Source: Pelodera strongyloides | Taxonomy: Eukaryota > Nematoda > Chromadorea > Rhabditida > Rhabditidae | Assembly (NCBI GenBank): GCA_036852015.1 | Contig: JAANDG010000316.1 | Coordinates: forward strand, 103,949-167,948 | DNA length: 64,000 nucleotides | Reading direction: 5' to 3' | Shown: positions 1 through 11,620 of the stretch, in pieces | How the letters are laid out: the number at the start of each line of letters is the position of its first letter | Numbering within the stretch: position 1 is the first letter of the stretch | Notes under the pieces: model-generated | The model's database searches: none | Told to the model about the DNA's origin: nothing | What the model saw: only the letters and a program-made list of their open reading frames with translations | Program-made: the position numbers and the translations under genes

Positions 1-1346
1 AATCGCATACATGGAAACCCCATAACTAACAGACGGTATTTTAGACGCCTACTTTATTGAGTACTTTATTTGCAAACGAAATTATTAATTATTATAGTCT
101 TAATTTCTTAATCATTAGTTTCATTTTTGTGTCCTTGAGGTAAATAACTCTAAGTGCGCGCTAACAGCCGTTGAAGCACAATACAATGTTTCAGGGGTAA
201 TTTCTTATTAGCTACTAAATTTTATTATTATTGTTGTCAACTAGGTAATTAAAGCGAATAAAGTTAAGTTGTTCGGGGAAAAGGTTGTCAAATATTTTCA
301 AAATTCAACCGAAAAATCATGAAGATCGGCTGATGAAAGCACGTACAGCAAAACCAAAGCATATTTTAAGAAACCGCAATTTGGTTGTGCCCACGAGTGT
401 CTAAAACTAATAGTAACTAAAACGTCTTGGTTGGCAGATGCAACCATTCGAACTTTCGAACTGGTCATTTCAGTTACCTCTGATGCCTATGAAGGGAAGT
501 GAGGCATGATTGAAGCACGTTATTGATTGATTGCCGCGAATTTTTTTTATTCTAATTATCCTGATTTGCATGGGAATGTAGTTTTCGGAAATCCGTTCAA
601 AACCCCACTGTAGCGTCGCCGCTTTAATTAAACGTTCAAGCCCATTTGAAAATACACCTATGTTTCCATATTGTCCGCTTTCACGAACGATCTATTGCTT
701 GTTTTAAAGAACTTATTTACTTGTAAAAAGTAATTAACCCTATAGTCCCTTACGAACAAATAAATTATAAAACCCAACGATAAAGCTCGAGTGTTCGCGA
801 CAAACCCTGGCGTAATAATAATAATAATAATCTTTATTTGTCGGATATACTATGTAGAATACGTTACGAAAGTATATAATCCCCTTATTTGTTAATAACC
901 TTGGTATTTTTGGAAGAAACCAGTAATACCACTAAATCAAGCACGGTGAAAACCCTAGAATTATGAAATTTAGAAAAAATAAGATTGTATGCATTTTACG
1001 GTATTATCAGCGAAAAACGGCCGTTAGGAAAGTATCTGCACTGTCTGCACATGGGCATATACAACCAATATTTTGCTTAAGAAACACTTTTTCATTTTTG
1101 CAATGTTAATAATTCATTTTGGTCAATGAAAAACACGCTTTTTGCAAAAGTTGCAATTCTCTGCACACAAAAAAGGCACAACCTTGCAAACAGTCCTTTA
1201 TGGTACCTTGTAGAACTTTTTATGGCGAACATTTCCGTATATAAAAGGTTATGTTTCTAAGCTTACAAGTTATGAAGTCTTGAAGTATGCATAAATGCGC
1301 CTTTTCTAAACTTCGCAATTCGCGCACTTAACTTCCTTCAAAATGC
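1..1346. other. Gene-free AT-rich sequence
   Basis: I see no exon-like open stretch or recognisable protein here. Around 1195-1330 the sequence loosely resembles the inner part of the inverted-repeat element at 39654-40412 (similar wording around 'tttatggcgaacatttccgt'), so it may be a decayed relative of that element. Confidence 0.5.
813..842 (-). repeat. (TAA)n tract with AATAAAG-like tail, possible retroposon 3' end
   Basis: A run of TAA repeats is followed by tctttatttg. Read on the minus strand this is a polyadenylation-like AAATAAAGA followed by (TTA)n, the kind of tail left by non-LTR retroposons. No reverse transcriptase is visible next to it, so this could be an ordinary microsatellite. 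Confidence 0.35.
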
Positions 1347-1818
1347 ACTTAAAGAGATGGGTTCACTACAAAATCACCTTGTTTTTATGCTTCAGTTTGA
1401 TTGTACAAAGGAAAACTTAAACAAAGAGCATAAAAAATATTCCTTGAGTTATTCCCTAGGGCAGATATTGGGTAAAAAAGGTGAGTATTGATCGATCTTC
1501 CGATAAAGTTGTACTGCAAGATAAACTAAGGAAGCTAAGATATATGGCTGAAACACACTGTTTTTTCATTGTTTAAGCGATGAAGACTACAGTTTATTTT
1601 GCTCAAAACAGTGTGTTTCAGCCATATCTCTTAGCTTCCTTAGTTTATCTTGCAGTACAACTTTATCGGAAGGTCGATCAATACTCACCTTTTTACCTAA
1701 TATCTTCCCTAGGGAATAACTAAAGGAACATTTTTTTTCTGTTTGTTTAAGTTTTCCTTTGTACAAACAAACTAAAGCATAAAAACAAGATGATTTTGTA
1801 GTGAACCCATCCCTTTAA
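1347..1818. repeat. TTAA-bounded long palindrome (MITE-like)
   Basis: The two halves are near-perfect reverse complements: ttaaagagatgggttcacta on the left returns as gtgaacccatccctttaa on the right, with the dyad centre near 1585. TTAA at both outer ends matches the behaviour of TTAA-targeting palindromic elements known in nematodes. It has no coding capacity. Confidence 0.8.
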
Positions 1819-1819
1819 A

Positions 1820-2229
1820 GGAGGAGGCTCACGAGAATGACGTGCTCAAATAGTTTTTTTTATCGAAAGATGATGGTATTAAATTCTGAAAGACATACTT
1901 TACAAAGCAAAAGCTTTTAATTGGAAGGAGTAAATCAATATAAAACGATGAAGTCTATAAAAATGTTGGATCGTAGTAAATAGTTGATTTCCATAGTGGA
2001 CATTCAAATTTTTTGCCGGCTTGCAAAATGACTGGTAAATTTGCATGCCCACTATGGAAATCAACTATTTACTACGATCCAAAATTTTTATAGACTTCAT
2101 AGTCTTATATTGATTTACTTCTTCCAATTAAAAGCTTTTGCTTTGCAAAGCATGTCTTTCGGAATTTAATACCATCATATTTCGATAAAAGGAAACCATT
2201 TGAGCACTTCATTCTCGTGCGCCTCCTAC
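1820..2229. repeat. Second long palindrome, directly adjoining the first
   Basis: Arms beginning ggaggctcacgagaatga and ending cattctcgtgcgcctcc are reverse complements with a few mismatches. The centre lies near 2025, around a short unique loop containing tgccggcttgcaaaatgact. It has no open reading frame of note. Confidence 0.75.
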
Positions 2230-2696
2230 TTCAACAAGGTAATTTTTTATCGTGATGTACATGACTTCGTCGAATTTAGCAGATCATTTTTAGGCCTACT
2301 AATAAAATTAGCCCAAATTAGCCTAATTGCACAGTTGCTTTAATTTTTTGCTGAAAATGGTAGTGTTTATGTTTTTCGCCATACTTGATTTGGCCGTGTT
2401 AAAATTTTCTCCAAAAATTTCGTACGAGTTGTCTAGCGGGGTGCGAATGTATACTTTCGTGCTGGCTGCACTGTAGATGAGGCGAAACATGCGAACTAGA
2501 TTGTAAATGACCAAAAGGAAGCTTAATACATATATATATATAATCAAACAAGAGTCTGGCGACGAGTGGGCGAGGTGTGCGGCGAGGCTGCGAAACCGTT
2601 TTAATATGCAAAATAGGGTGAGTACCGTAGTCAGGATCCACAGAAAAGACCACTTTTTTTTCGATGGGCCTGAGCCTGGTTTCAGACTTAATAGTC

Positions 2697-3230
2697 ATGT
2701 GAAAAGAGGACAATATTTATCGTGGAAAAGAGTCCTTGAATGGTAAGTTTGGGTTTCATCCTGTTTTAAATCTACGAAAAGAGGCCAATAATTTGAATAG
2801 GATTCTATAAAAAGTGGACAATATAAAATATAATATCCTGAGCTTGCTCTCAAATCAGTCCTTTTTATTACCCAAACTGGGGCATTTCATTTATGCAATC
2901 AATCTTCCGATTTTTACAGGAATTAACTTCTCAGTACTAAATGTAAGTGATACTGTCTGAAGCGGCTTTTAGAATAGCATAGACGGTAAACGTGTTCCAG
3001 AGTAGCGTGCCATCCATTTAAAAGTAGTAAAACTAATGGCATAAAAGAAATGATCCAGTTTGGGTAATAAAAAGGACTGATTTGAGAGCAAGCTCAGGAT
3101 ATTATATTTTATATTGTCCACTTTTTATAGAATCCTATTCAAATTATTGGCCTCTTTTCGTAGATTTAAAACAGGATGAAACCCAAACTTACCATTCAAG
3201 GATCTTTTCCACGATAAATATACTGTTATT
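2697..3230. repeat. Inverted repeat, about 170-bp arms and 175-bp spacer
   Basis: The segment 2700-2880 (cctgagcttgctctcaaatc and flanks) returns in reverse complement at 3055-3225. Arms are almost identical and the spacer is about 175 bp. It has the form of a foldback or MITE element. Small open frames inside the arms are mirror images of each other and are not genes. Confidence 0.8.
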
Positions 3231-3585
3231 CTTTCGACCAAGAAGTTTATGTTTGGTTTGCTGAGATGTGTGGAGTGTTATTTGCATTTGCAGACGGACC
3301 AAATACAATCTCAAGTCTGAGTCTCAAGCGCGGTCCTGTATGAATAAGTTAGTAAGCTTCACAGAAATTCGCTTCGAATATAACTATCCGGAATGAGAAA
3401 TTACGCTTTTGTGCTTCCTCGTAAACCACAAATTGCACAACTTCTAAATATGTCTTCTGTCTTTGGGTGCGCCACCCCAATAAAATGTTCATCAACAGTA
3501 GTTCATTGGTGCCATGCCATGAGGGATAATTATGTAATTATCTATGCTTTCGTGGGTCTACTGACTGCTCGATTCTTATTTGCAG

Positions 3586-6500
3586 GCCGGAATCGTTATC
3601 GGACCATATCGGAAAATTGGCTCGGAAAGTTAACTGGCGAAAATTGGTGGGAAGCGATGCTGCCTATGATAACCCAAGCACTTTACCAGTGAGTGTTAGT
3701 TCTCCTGAATGTGTTTCTTATTTTTTGCCCTTTAATGCGGCATATAACATCCGGTTTTTGAAACGTATGTTGGTATGCTCGACACCGTATTGTTTGTAGT
3801 GTATGAAAATGGAAATACTGAGCACACATATGGGAGGGAATACTGTTTACACAGTGTTCAAGAACCAAATCCGGTCGTTATTTCGTTATTTTGCTTTATT
3901 TCGATATTGCGAGTGTGAGTACTTCGTTTGAAAGCCTTGGTGTGTCCAAGGTTGTTGCTCGTTTTTCGTTTTACAAATTTGAATTAATGTTGTTCTTTTC
4001 TATATGTTTCTGACAAGTTGTCATCAAAGCTTTATTGCCACAACTAAACGACTGAGCTTTCAGGAAGAAAGTGATGACGAACTTGCTGATGACGAGAATA
4101 AAGAGAAAGTCGATCTGAAGGAAAAGAAAAAAGAAGTTCCGGAAGCTGGTCCATGGCATTCTGTGGCCAAAAATCTACAGTAAGTCAACTTTGTTTTTTA
4201 GGTGACAACACTTTTAAACGCTTGGAATCTCCACATGCACATTGCACATGTCTTCAGTCTTGATGATATTATCGTTTTTTTGTGTGTCTCTATGAAATTT
4301 ATCCTTATCCTTTTTAGCGAATCTCTTGCCCAGATCAATATTCTATTGGACAACCTCAGCGTGATTAACCATACGGATTATTGTGAGTTTGAGTTTTCAT
4401 CGTTCTTTTCTGATAACCGTGTGACATAGATCATTTCGAGGAACCTCGAACAAAATTGGAACAATTGGAACGTAGATGTTTAGCATGACACGACCGGAAA
4501 TTCGTATCACTGGTATGAAACTAGTTCTTTGTGTTTGAGGTAAACCTCTGACCATTGTCGATCCGTCTCTTCACGAACAGTATGCTGGATCTCAGGATGT
4601 GATCGCTAATTCCAAAGCAAACCAGTGGGTATGGAAGAGAAAGGTGAACATATGTATCATATACTTTACTTTCATGCTTCTTATTGTACGATTTCTATTT
4701 TTGTACATTGAAAGTTTGAGAGCTACATGTTAGGCCAGTATCCGGTTCATTAGAATCGAGAATCACACTAATATAGCTTAAAGAAGAAACATTATGTTAT
4801 CAGAAATGTCCGTAACGTTTTATTTTGTTGTTCCGCTAACTTTACAAAATAATTCAGGCTCTGGCAGAGGCCTATAACATATTGGACGTGGCTATGCGGC
4901 AGAGGCCCACGGAGGGCATCGACGATGAATTCAAAATTAAATCTCAGTTCTTCAGGTAAGTTTCTGTTTCTATTTTTGTGGATTTTATGGTTTGTTCGTT
5001 TCTTCGTATAGTATGTAAAGGATTTTTTCCATTTCTATTACGGTTATGGTGCATCAGAAATTTGTGTGTTCTTTTTTGTCGTAGCATTAATTTCTACAGG
5101 ATTCGAATATTCCTGAACCAGCCGTTCGAAGAGCCCTACGGGCTCTTCTCCGACTGGAGGAATCGGCCTTCGGCCGATTGTTACCCTATTTAAACATTCA
5201 CACGTCTACAAAGTCATTTATGACTGGGGAAACGTAGACTATGAGTCTGGATCTCCATTAGGCTACCATGCAAATTTGCTATTGAAGGTGCAAATTTGCC
5301 ATTGAAGGTGCAAGTTTGCCATTGAAGGTGCTAAGCCTAAACGTATCATAAGCTAGCACATAGCCTAAGCCCGCTGACTAGCTCACCGGCGAACCACCAC
5401 CGGAATTAGAATATTGCATAAATTTAGAGGGCTCATGGCTGAACCACCTCCGGAATTAGCATATAAGGTATGGGAAGCCCGGAGGTGGTACGGGAAATTT
5501 ATTAGAAACGTATCACAAATAGAGAAAATTACGCGAACCACCTCCGGACTCACCGGCGAGGTTTATGCCCTGAGCTAGCATAGCTCAACAGGTAGAGCGT
5601 TGGACTGTGAATCGATATATTGCATGCTGCTGCGGGTTCAATTCCCGCCAGCGGCAAAGATTTTATGTATATGAAATTTTCTTTATGAAAAGATTTCATT
5701 GTGGACATAAAAACAAACAAAATCCATGACAAGCTCTTCTCCTTTATATAATAAGATATGAATATGTGAGACTATTGGTACTCAACTCTTACTTTTACCG
5801 GCTCTTTCCCCTACATAATTATGTGGCCTGTGGGCTCTGTATTTTGCATAATTCATATTTTATCTTTGATAATAATGAGATAATCCATGTTTTTAACTTC
5901 AGTGAACTGAAACAAATGCGTGAATATTGGCGAGTGAGGAAAACGGGCGATCATATTTACGGGGACCTTGGATACAAAATATGTGAGATTCTATTCTATT
6001 CACACCCTTTGGTTGTGTTTCAAATTGTGAGGGGAGCTGATTATACAGTATCTCTCTAGTCTTGGCCGTAACCTTTAGCTTTATTAATTATCCATTTTCA
6101 GTTGGTACTAAGTACGATTCCCGCGAGCTGTACGATATTTCACGGAGATCTGTTCCATTGATGCCCGATGTGCATAATGGAAACAATTATAGTGTTTTAC
6201 AGGTGAGAAATTGACATATATATTGCTTTTTTTTATGTGTTTCTGGTATTTCTGGTGGTGAGTTACAGAGCTGTACTTTAATTAGACCACTAGAAGATAA
6301 AGAGCTCTAAAAAAGATGCGGAGGAAGCTTTATATTCGTTCATTTCGTAATTACGTATTGGTGTAAAAAAATAATGGTAACAATTTTTTTCATATTCAGG
6401 TTACTGTACCGTGTGATTTAACAAGAAGAAGTACGCTTTCTGTTTCGGTTGTTAAAGGTAAATATTATCCTTTCCTTTCTATCTTTATTTCTATCTTTCT

Positions 6501-9500
6501 ATCTTTATTCCTAACTAGAAGTGCTTAGCTTCCACCTATGTAATTATTCACCTTCAGATGATTTTGCAACCAGGAATTTGTTTGGGGAAGACGCGGATTC
6601 AGAGCTGGAATACATGAAAGTCGACAAAAAACAGGTTGGCCTTTCTGCGTCGTGCGTCGTAATCAGTTTAGTTTTAGAGTGTATTACACGTTCCACAACA
6701 GAGGAATGGATTATTCCCCCTGTTATTTCTTCCCTTTTGTGTATCGGCTGTTATAATTGAATGCAATGTATTAATGTATGTCAGTTGTGATAGTTGGATG
6801 TAATGAGTTATGAGTGTGTCGTCATTAGACATTTTTTCAAGTTACGAAAAGTTCAGAAGGACATTGACTTACTATTTCAGGTTGAAAATGTGTACTGGAA
6901 GAATGCACTGAGGTGGGCTCAGGAAACTCTCATTTGCCGAGATACCTTTAATCAGGTGGGTTGATTGGTTGTCGTACTTTATGTTCTAGAGTTCTAGCAT
7001 TCTCAATTCTCTCCTTTCCAGTGCACTGAGCATGAGCACCGTTCCTATACGGTATGTTGTACAGTCAGTACAGTTAATTGTTAATGTGAAATGTGGTGAT
7101 AGTATTTGAAAGTTTCTGGAGATGGTCAGACTCAGTCTATCGTGTTTGATTACTGAAGTCTTAAAAATAGCGCATGCAGGGAAGATAAAAATGAAATGGC
7201 GCATTCTTTTCAGTAAATAGTGTATGTAATCCTACAGTTATTTGTCGATAAATTAGACTCAACGAAGAATTTTATCCTTTTTCGTCGTTTCCGCTCCATA
7301 CGAAGAACTGTCGTCAGACAGTCAGATCACGTTGGATTTGGTGAATAAATAGAAAGACTCTCTGTCTACTTCTTTCTTTCAGTTAGCCTCGGACGCCGTA
7401 CAGTTGCGTAGCCGTCTTGCCACAGTAAGGGACGGCGTTCTCTTGGTTTCTCTATTCGACGATTGGTTATTGAAAATCCAGCTCAAATATCACCCATTTA
7501 CGGTATGTTGTGCTTAAAGGAAACACTTGAAATCACTCACATTTAGTCATAGTCTTCGAACGTCTTTGTCGCACTATTGTATCGTATCCAACGTCCTTGG
7601 TATTCTGCCTCTGACAATGAATGTATATTTATTTGACCGCTTGCTTGTAATTTCGTTTCATTTAGCCAGGCGAGATTCCCGAGGAAGGCGATCCCTATTT
7701 GAATAGAACATTACGGCAAATGGTTGTGGCACAACAGTGTCAGAGGTACGGTACTCCCTTTGATTTAATAATAGTGTTTATGTTCTTTTCAACTTCGAAC
7801 GTCATTCTTTTCATGACTTTTTGGATTTGCGTCTGTTGGATTTTGATGTCTCATGATTGATTGTCGCATTGAACATAAAATCTGTTCGCTGTTTCTGTTG
7901 ATCATTTATCCATTTAACTCCAAGTCAGGTTACCTCAGGTCGAAATGTTCCGGTTTCCGATCAAAATCAAAATGTTGTCCCCATGACGCGTTGTGTGTGC
8001 TCCAGCAACTCTCAACATTTCCTTTAATCCTTATCCTTTGTCCGCTAGGGTTTAACTCATGATTTCAAATCTTGTCCGATTTAGGCATCTGAGACCGCAA
8101 CTCTTCGTCGATTGCCCTCTTACAAGCTTACCCGATTTGCTGGACAGCAGAGGACTGCAGTCGTTCACACAGGCAGAGGTGCGTTGTGTGTGTTGCATGT
8201 GTTCGTATTGTGTTGAGAGATTGTTTGGTGATCTTGCAAGTTAATCGCTTTGCAAACTGCTAATGCTAAGTGTAGTTTTTTTTTCGGGTCAGCCGGTCAG
8301 CTAATGTGCGAGTATCTCTTATTCTTATAGATTGAAGATCGCGTGGAGAAACCTCGTCTACTGCTCGAGAAACTTCTATCCGTCGCCTCGCACTTTGCAC
8401 TCGTCAAAATGACAGTCAATGCACTAAAGGAACATATGACGGACACTTACGATCCTCAGGTAACTTGGTCTTGGCTTAGGTAATGCTATTTAATCGATGG
8501 TGTCTGGGAAGTAAGTATATTCAAATTAAAGTAAAGTATAAATAAGGTAGGTGCACCGCATAATATCACTAAAAGTCCAGGTAAACGGTGCAGAGGTCTT
8601 GCAGGGCAAGTGCGTCCTGAAAAAAAATCATTCGAGTGGTTTTAGACATATCCGAATTTGCCCGTCCAGTTTCCTCTAATCACCTATAACTTATCACCGT
8701 CCCTCTCCATTTCAGATGATGTGGCGATGGCTGCGCTGCTCACCCACGAACTCTCAGATCACTGTACATATGACACATCGCAATTTTGACTTCGTTGTGG
8801 GAAAGTAAGCGTTGACTTTTTGTCGCTTACTTTGTTGTGGTTTAAATTTGGTAATTTGGTATTTGGTAAGCATGATGATTTTTGAGGTAGTCCAAAAAGA
8901 GTTGGTTTTCACCCTGTGTATGGCGTGCTGGCGTGCACTGCGCACTACATGTCTTTTTTGCTGGCGGATCAGAGCACAAAAAGAGTGCTGCATAGTGCAT
9001 CAGCCGAAACAATGCCACTGAAAACGAAAACCCCTATCGTTCCACGCAGTCTTCTCATTCTCATTCTCGGTTTTGTTAGTTTGTTAAAACAATCATGCTT
9101 ATTCTTCTCATTCAGGCAGACCTTCTACATCCGAGTCAACGAGGATGAAGTGGTGGTCTCCTCTAAGGAGGGCCATCTGATCCAGTGCCTCCGAGATCCG
9201 ACTCTTCTCAAAAATGCATTCAAATTCATGGTGGGTGTTATCGTCGTATTGGTGTTTGGCCTTTTGCCTAATATTTTTATCATAGTGTATTGTATTTGTT
9301 GTTCTCTTTTGTGTCATCATACTGATTGTAAGCGTTTACTTCTCGGTTAGAAGTCGATTGGTTGTTTAATACTATTATTCGTATAGTGTTGTATTTGTTT
9401 GTCTTGCGTTGAATCACTATGCTGATTGCAATTGAAGTGCTTACTTCTCGGCTAGAAGTCAATTAGATTAGATTAGATCCGAAGCTCTGGAGTTGGAGTT

Positions 9501-10786
9501 GATTTCTTTCTTTCTTTTCTTTAGAACACGCATTTTCTGGTCAATTCGGTGGCCGTTCTCGGGAAAACTTGGTGGAGTTATCAGGTGGGGGAATATAATT
9601 GAATTAATGCGATCTATGAATTATTGTAAATTGATGCGAAAGTATGCATGCAATTTTTAACGAGATGTGACTGCATTTCCGTAAATCCGTATAAGTAATG
9701 CATGCAAATTTCTGGCCCGTTGGCCTGTTCTGGCATATATCAGGCACAGTATGGAACACAGTAATGAAAACGAGGGCTTTAGGCTTTAGGCTTTTGATTA
9801 AACGATTAAACTCAAACTATGTTAGTGCTATCGCGCCGCTTTGAGTTTATGCTTGTTATTGCTCTTAGCAACTGAGACTGTCTGCTTACTGTAACCTTGT
9901 CCACCTACTGTAGCCTTTCTGTCTTTTCCAGGTTCTGCATGCGAATATGAACGCAATGGATGCAGAGGGCAACATCTCTCCCACTCTTTACATGTGCAAT
10001 TCGATGAGCACTTGGTCCATACTGTTGCAATTCCGATCTGAGGGAGACCCCACTATTTCAATAAGGAACATTGCAAAACAAGAGGTGAGATCTTTGTACA
10101 TAATGCGCGATCATCTAGCTACCATTTATAAAGTATTTATATAAAACGTGAATTACACTTGTTCACTTGTAAATTAGAAAGTCTGGTTTAGCACCTAGTT
10201 TAGGAGAGATAGTTATGCAGCGTTTGTAAGAATGGCTAGTTCATGTTTAAAGGGCATGTCAAGGGGGATTCTGCGCAGAAAGGCATCTCCTGGCGCAGAC
10301 TAAGTAAATCTCGAAAGGCGCCCAATACAGTAACCCATAAAAATGGCGCCAGAATAAAATATTTGAGGTTTTGTCATAAACTGAACAAAACCCGCCGCAA
10401 CGCACGCAGGAGTTTTTTGGAGGGGTTTGAAATTGTTTTTCTTCTTACACGAAAGTTTTTGTTTATTTTTATTTTCACTTCCCTTACCTTCAAAACGCAA
10501 TCTTTTTTTTGAGCCCAACATGCAAAACCGGCTTGATATTCCCTTTAATAAACTGTCTGAAAAAGTACTTGCTTTGTTCCCTATTCTTTATTTTGTGTAT
10601 AACATATAGTGGTTCATTTGCCTAGTTATAAGTTATAAGGCATGCCAGGTTGTATAGTATAGTATATCACGTTTTGTTCAGAGACACGACTCGGATCCCC
10701 CTTTCATATTTCTCAAGTACCAGAATCTTCCTGGTTCTTCTATATGCAAGAAGATGGACAACATGTTCGCCATGTTCAGGGAATGA
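3586..10786 (+). CDS. mdt-17: Mediator complex subunit 17 (MED17 / MDT-17), first coding exon not found
   Basis: MED17 is a head-module subunit of Mediator, the nuclear coactivator bridging transcription factors and RNA polymerase II. Exons that join in phase: 3586-3688, 4064-4179, 4318-4382, 4540-4643, 4858-4955, 5903-5982, 6102-6202, 6400-6457, 6558-6634, 6881-6955, 7383-7502, 7666-7745, 8085-8178, 8331-8459, 8716-8804, 9116-9230, 9525-9584, 9932-10084, 10682-10786, about 607 codons. Family landmarks seen: an acidic N-terminal stretch (EESDDELADDENKEK), the PWHSVAKNL segment, and the diagnostic block LKQMREYWRVRKTGDHIYGD, which corresponds to the human [20 protein letters not shown] region. 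The C-terminal exon ends in a TGA at 10784-10786. Known MED17 proteins are about 650 residues, so only the extreme N-terminus is missing. It could lie anywhere upstream of 3586, including beyond the inverted repeat. The fifth intron holds a Helitron. Confidence 0.9.
5118..5756 (-). mobile_element. Non-autonomous Helitron with tRNA-like module, copy H1 (MED17 intron)
   Basis: On the minus strand it starts TCTTATTATATAAAGGAG after a host A. It ends with a hairpin (GAAGAGCCC...GGGCTCTTC), ten bases and CTGG before a host T. These are Helitron hallmarks: 5' TC, 3' hairpin plus CTRR, insertion between A and T without target duplication. It carries a tRNA-like block at 5574-5655. The middle (about 5280-5560) is longer than in the sister copies and contains short direct repeats (ccattgaaggtgcaaatttg type and a repeated aaccacctccgga). 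No transposase is encoded. Confidence 0.75.
5574..5655 (+). other. tRNA-like sequence inside Helitron H1
   Basis: It contains TAGCTCAACAGGTAGAGCG, matching the polymerase III A box and D arm, then ggactgtgaatc resembling an anticodon arm, then GGGTTCAATTCCCG, matching the B box and T arm, and ends ccagcggca. The 5' acceptor strand (gctagca) does not pair with the 3' strand, so this looks tRNA-derived rather than a working tRNA. Confidence 0.65.
9275..9475. repeat. Imperfect tandem duplication in a MED17 intron
   Basis: Two diverged copies of a unit of about 110 bp share the block acttctcggttagaagtcga and a run around tatagtgttgtatttgttt. They lie in the intron between 9230 and 9525 and carry no coding signal. 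Confidence 0.5.
10247..10548. mobile_element. TTAA-bounded MITE-like element
   Basis: The outer ends are ttaaagggcatgtcaag and cttgatattccctttaa, imperfect inverted repeats bounded by TTAA. The right half (aggggtttgaaattgttttt and onward) recurs at about 19840-19985. It lies in the last MED17 intron. The open frames seen across it are not conserved in the second copy. Confidence 0.6.
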
Positions 10787-11620
10787 GTGCAGAGGAAGGA
10801 AGGTTATTCGCTAAGTGTTTGATTTTACTTGCTATGTCTTTCTACTAAGTTGAAGTAAGCAAGCGCTATTTATTTATTCACCGTTCTAGTTCTAAGTCAA
10901 TTAACATTTTACTTTTATTTGTAATATACCCGTTTAAAAGTGCATATCAAAGCGACTAATTGGCTAATGAATGCTTGAGGATCGTGAGGGTTTAAGATAA
11001 TTCTTATTTTTAGTTACAATTACGGCCAATTTACCAAATTCATTTTCAGTTACATTGTTGGAAAGGAACATTTTATGGATATTGATCTGTTGAAACACAT
11101 CGATATTTTCAATAGTGTCTCCTAAAAACACAGCTGATGTGGCCTATTATCCCTTTTTTGCACATCAAATTTTGGTTGTTAATATGAAAATAATATTTTT
11201 GGGTGTAAATATGTATCTCTATTGTTGTGCTCGAGTGTTGATTGTTGGCTATTTTCGTTTCTAGACTTTACTTTGTTCTTTCCGATATTGCGTACTTTCA
11301 CGATTTTTCACGTTTGGTAAATTGCATCTTTAATATACTGTGAGACTTTTTTTGCTGACATTGTGGTGAACTGTCTATTCAGTATGCATTATCTTACTGG
11401 AATTCATTGAGTATTGGCCTGATTTTATCTAATTTTATTTTAAAAAAAAACAGTAAACTGTTGTCGTTCGATTTTGACTGTAAATATCATGCCACAAATT
11501 TTTGAAATGAACTTGCATTATTTATGGATATTGTAGGAATAGGAAGCTGTTGTCGTTGTCGTTCGATTTTGACTGTAATTATCATGCCTTCTGGAGATAC
11601 CTTAACTGCCTTATTTTTAG
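10787..11620. other. Spacer between MED17 stop and TMEM186 start, with candidate trans-splice acceptor
   Basis: There is no exon in these 834 bp, and two diverged copies of gttgtcgttcgattttgact occur at about 11460 and 11545. The spacer ends in TTATTTTTAG immediately before ATG. In nematodes a splice acceptor touching the start codon, with no possible upstream exon of the same gene, is typical of spliced-leader trans-splicing, and of SL2 in downstream operon genes. The spacing is longer than the 100-bp class usual for operons, so the operon is a possibility only. Confidence 0.4.

Noticed and set aside
3393..3585. MED17 first exon
   Set aside because: An open frame exists, but no donor gives the required phase and the peptide does not resemble the MED17 N-terminus. 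The true first exon remains unlocated.
4484..4512. Extra MED17 exon (MTRPEIRIT)
   Set aside because: It would need a 27-base intron before the next exon. Skipping it gives correct phase between 4382 and 4540 and a better match to the family.
5574..5655. Functional tRNA-His or tRNA-Asn gene
   Set aside because: Promoter boxes are good, but the 5' and 3' acceptor strands do not pair, and the anticodon arm differs between Helitron copies.
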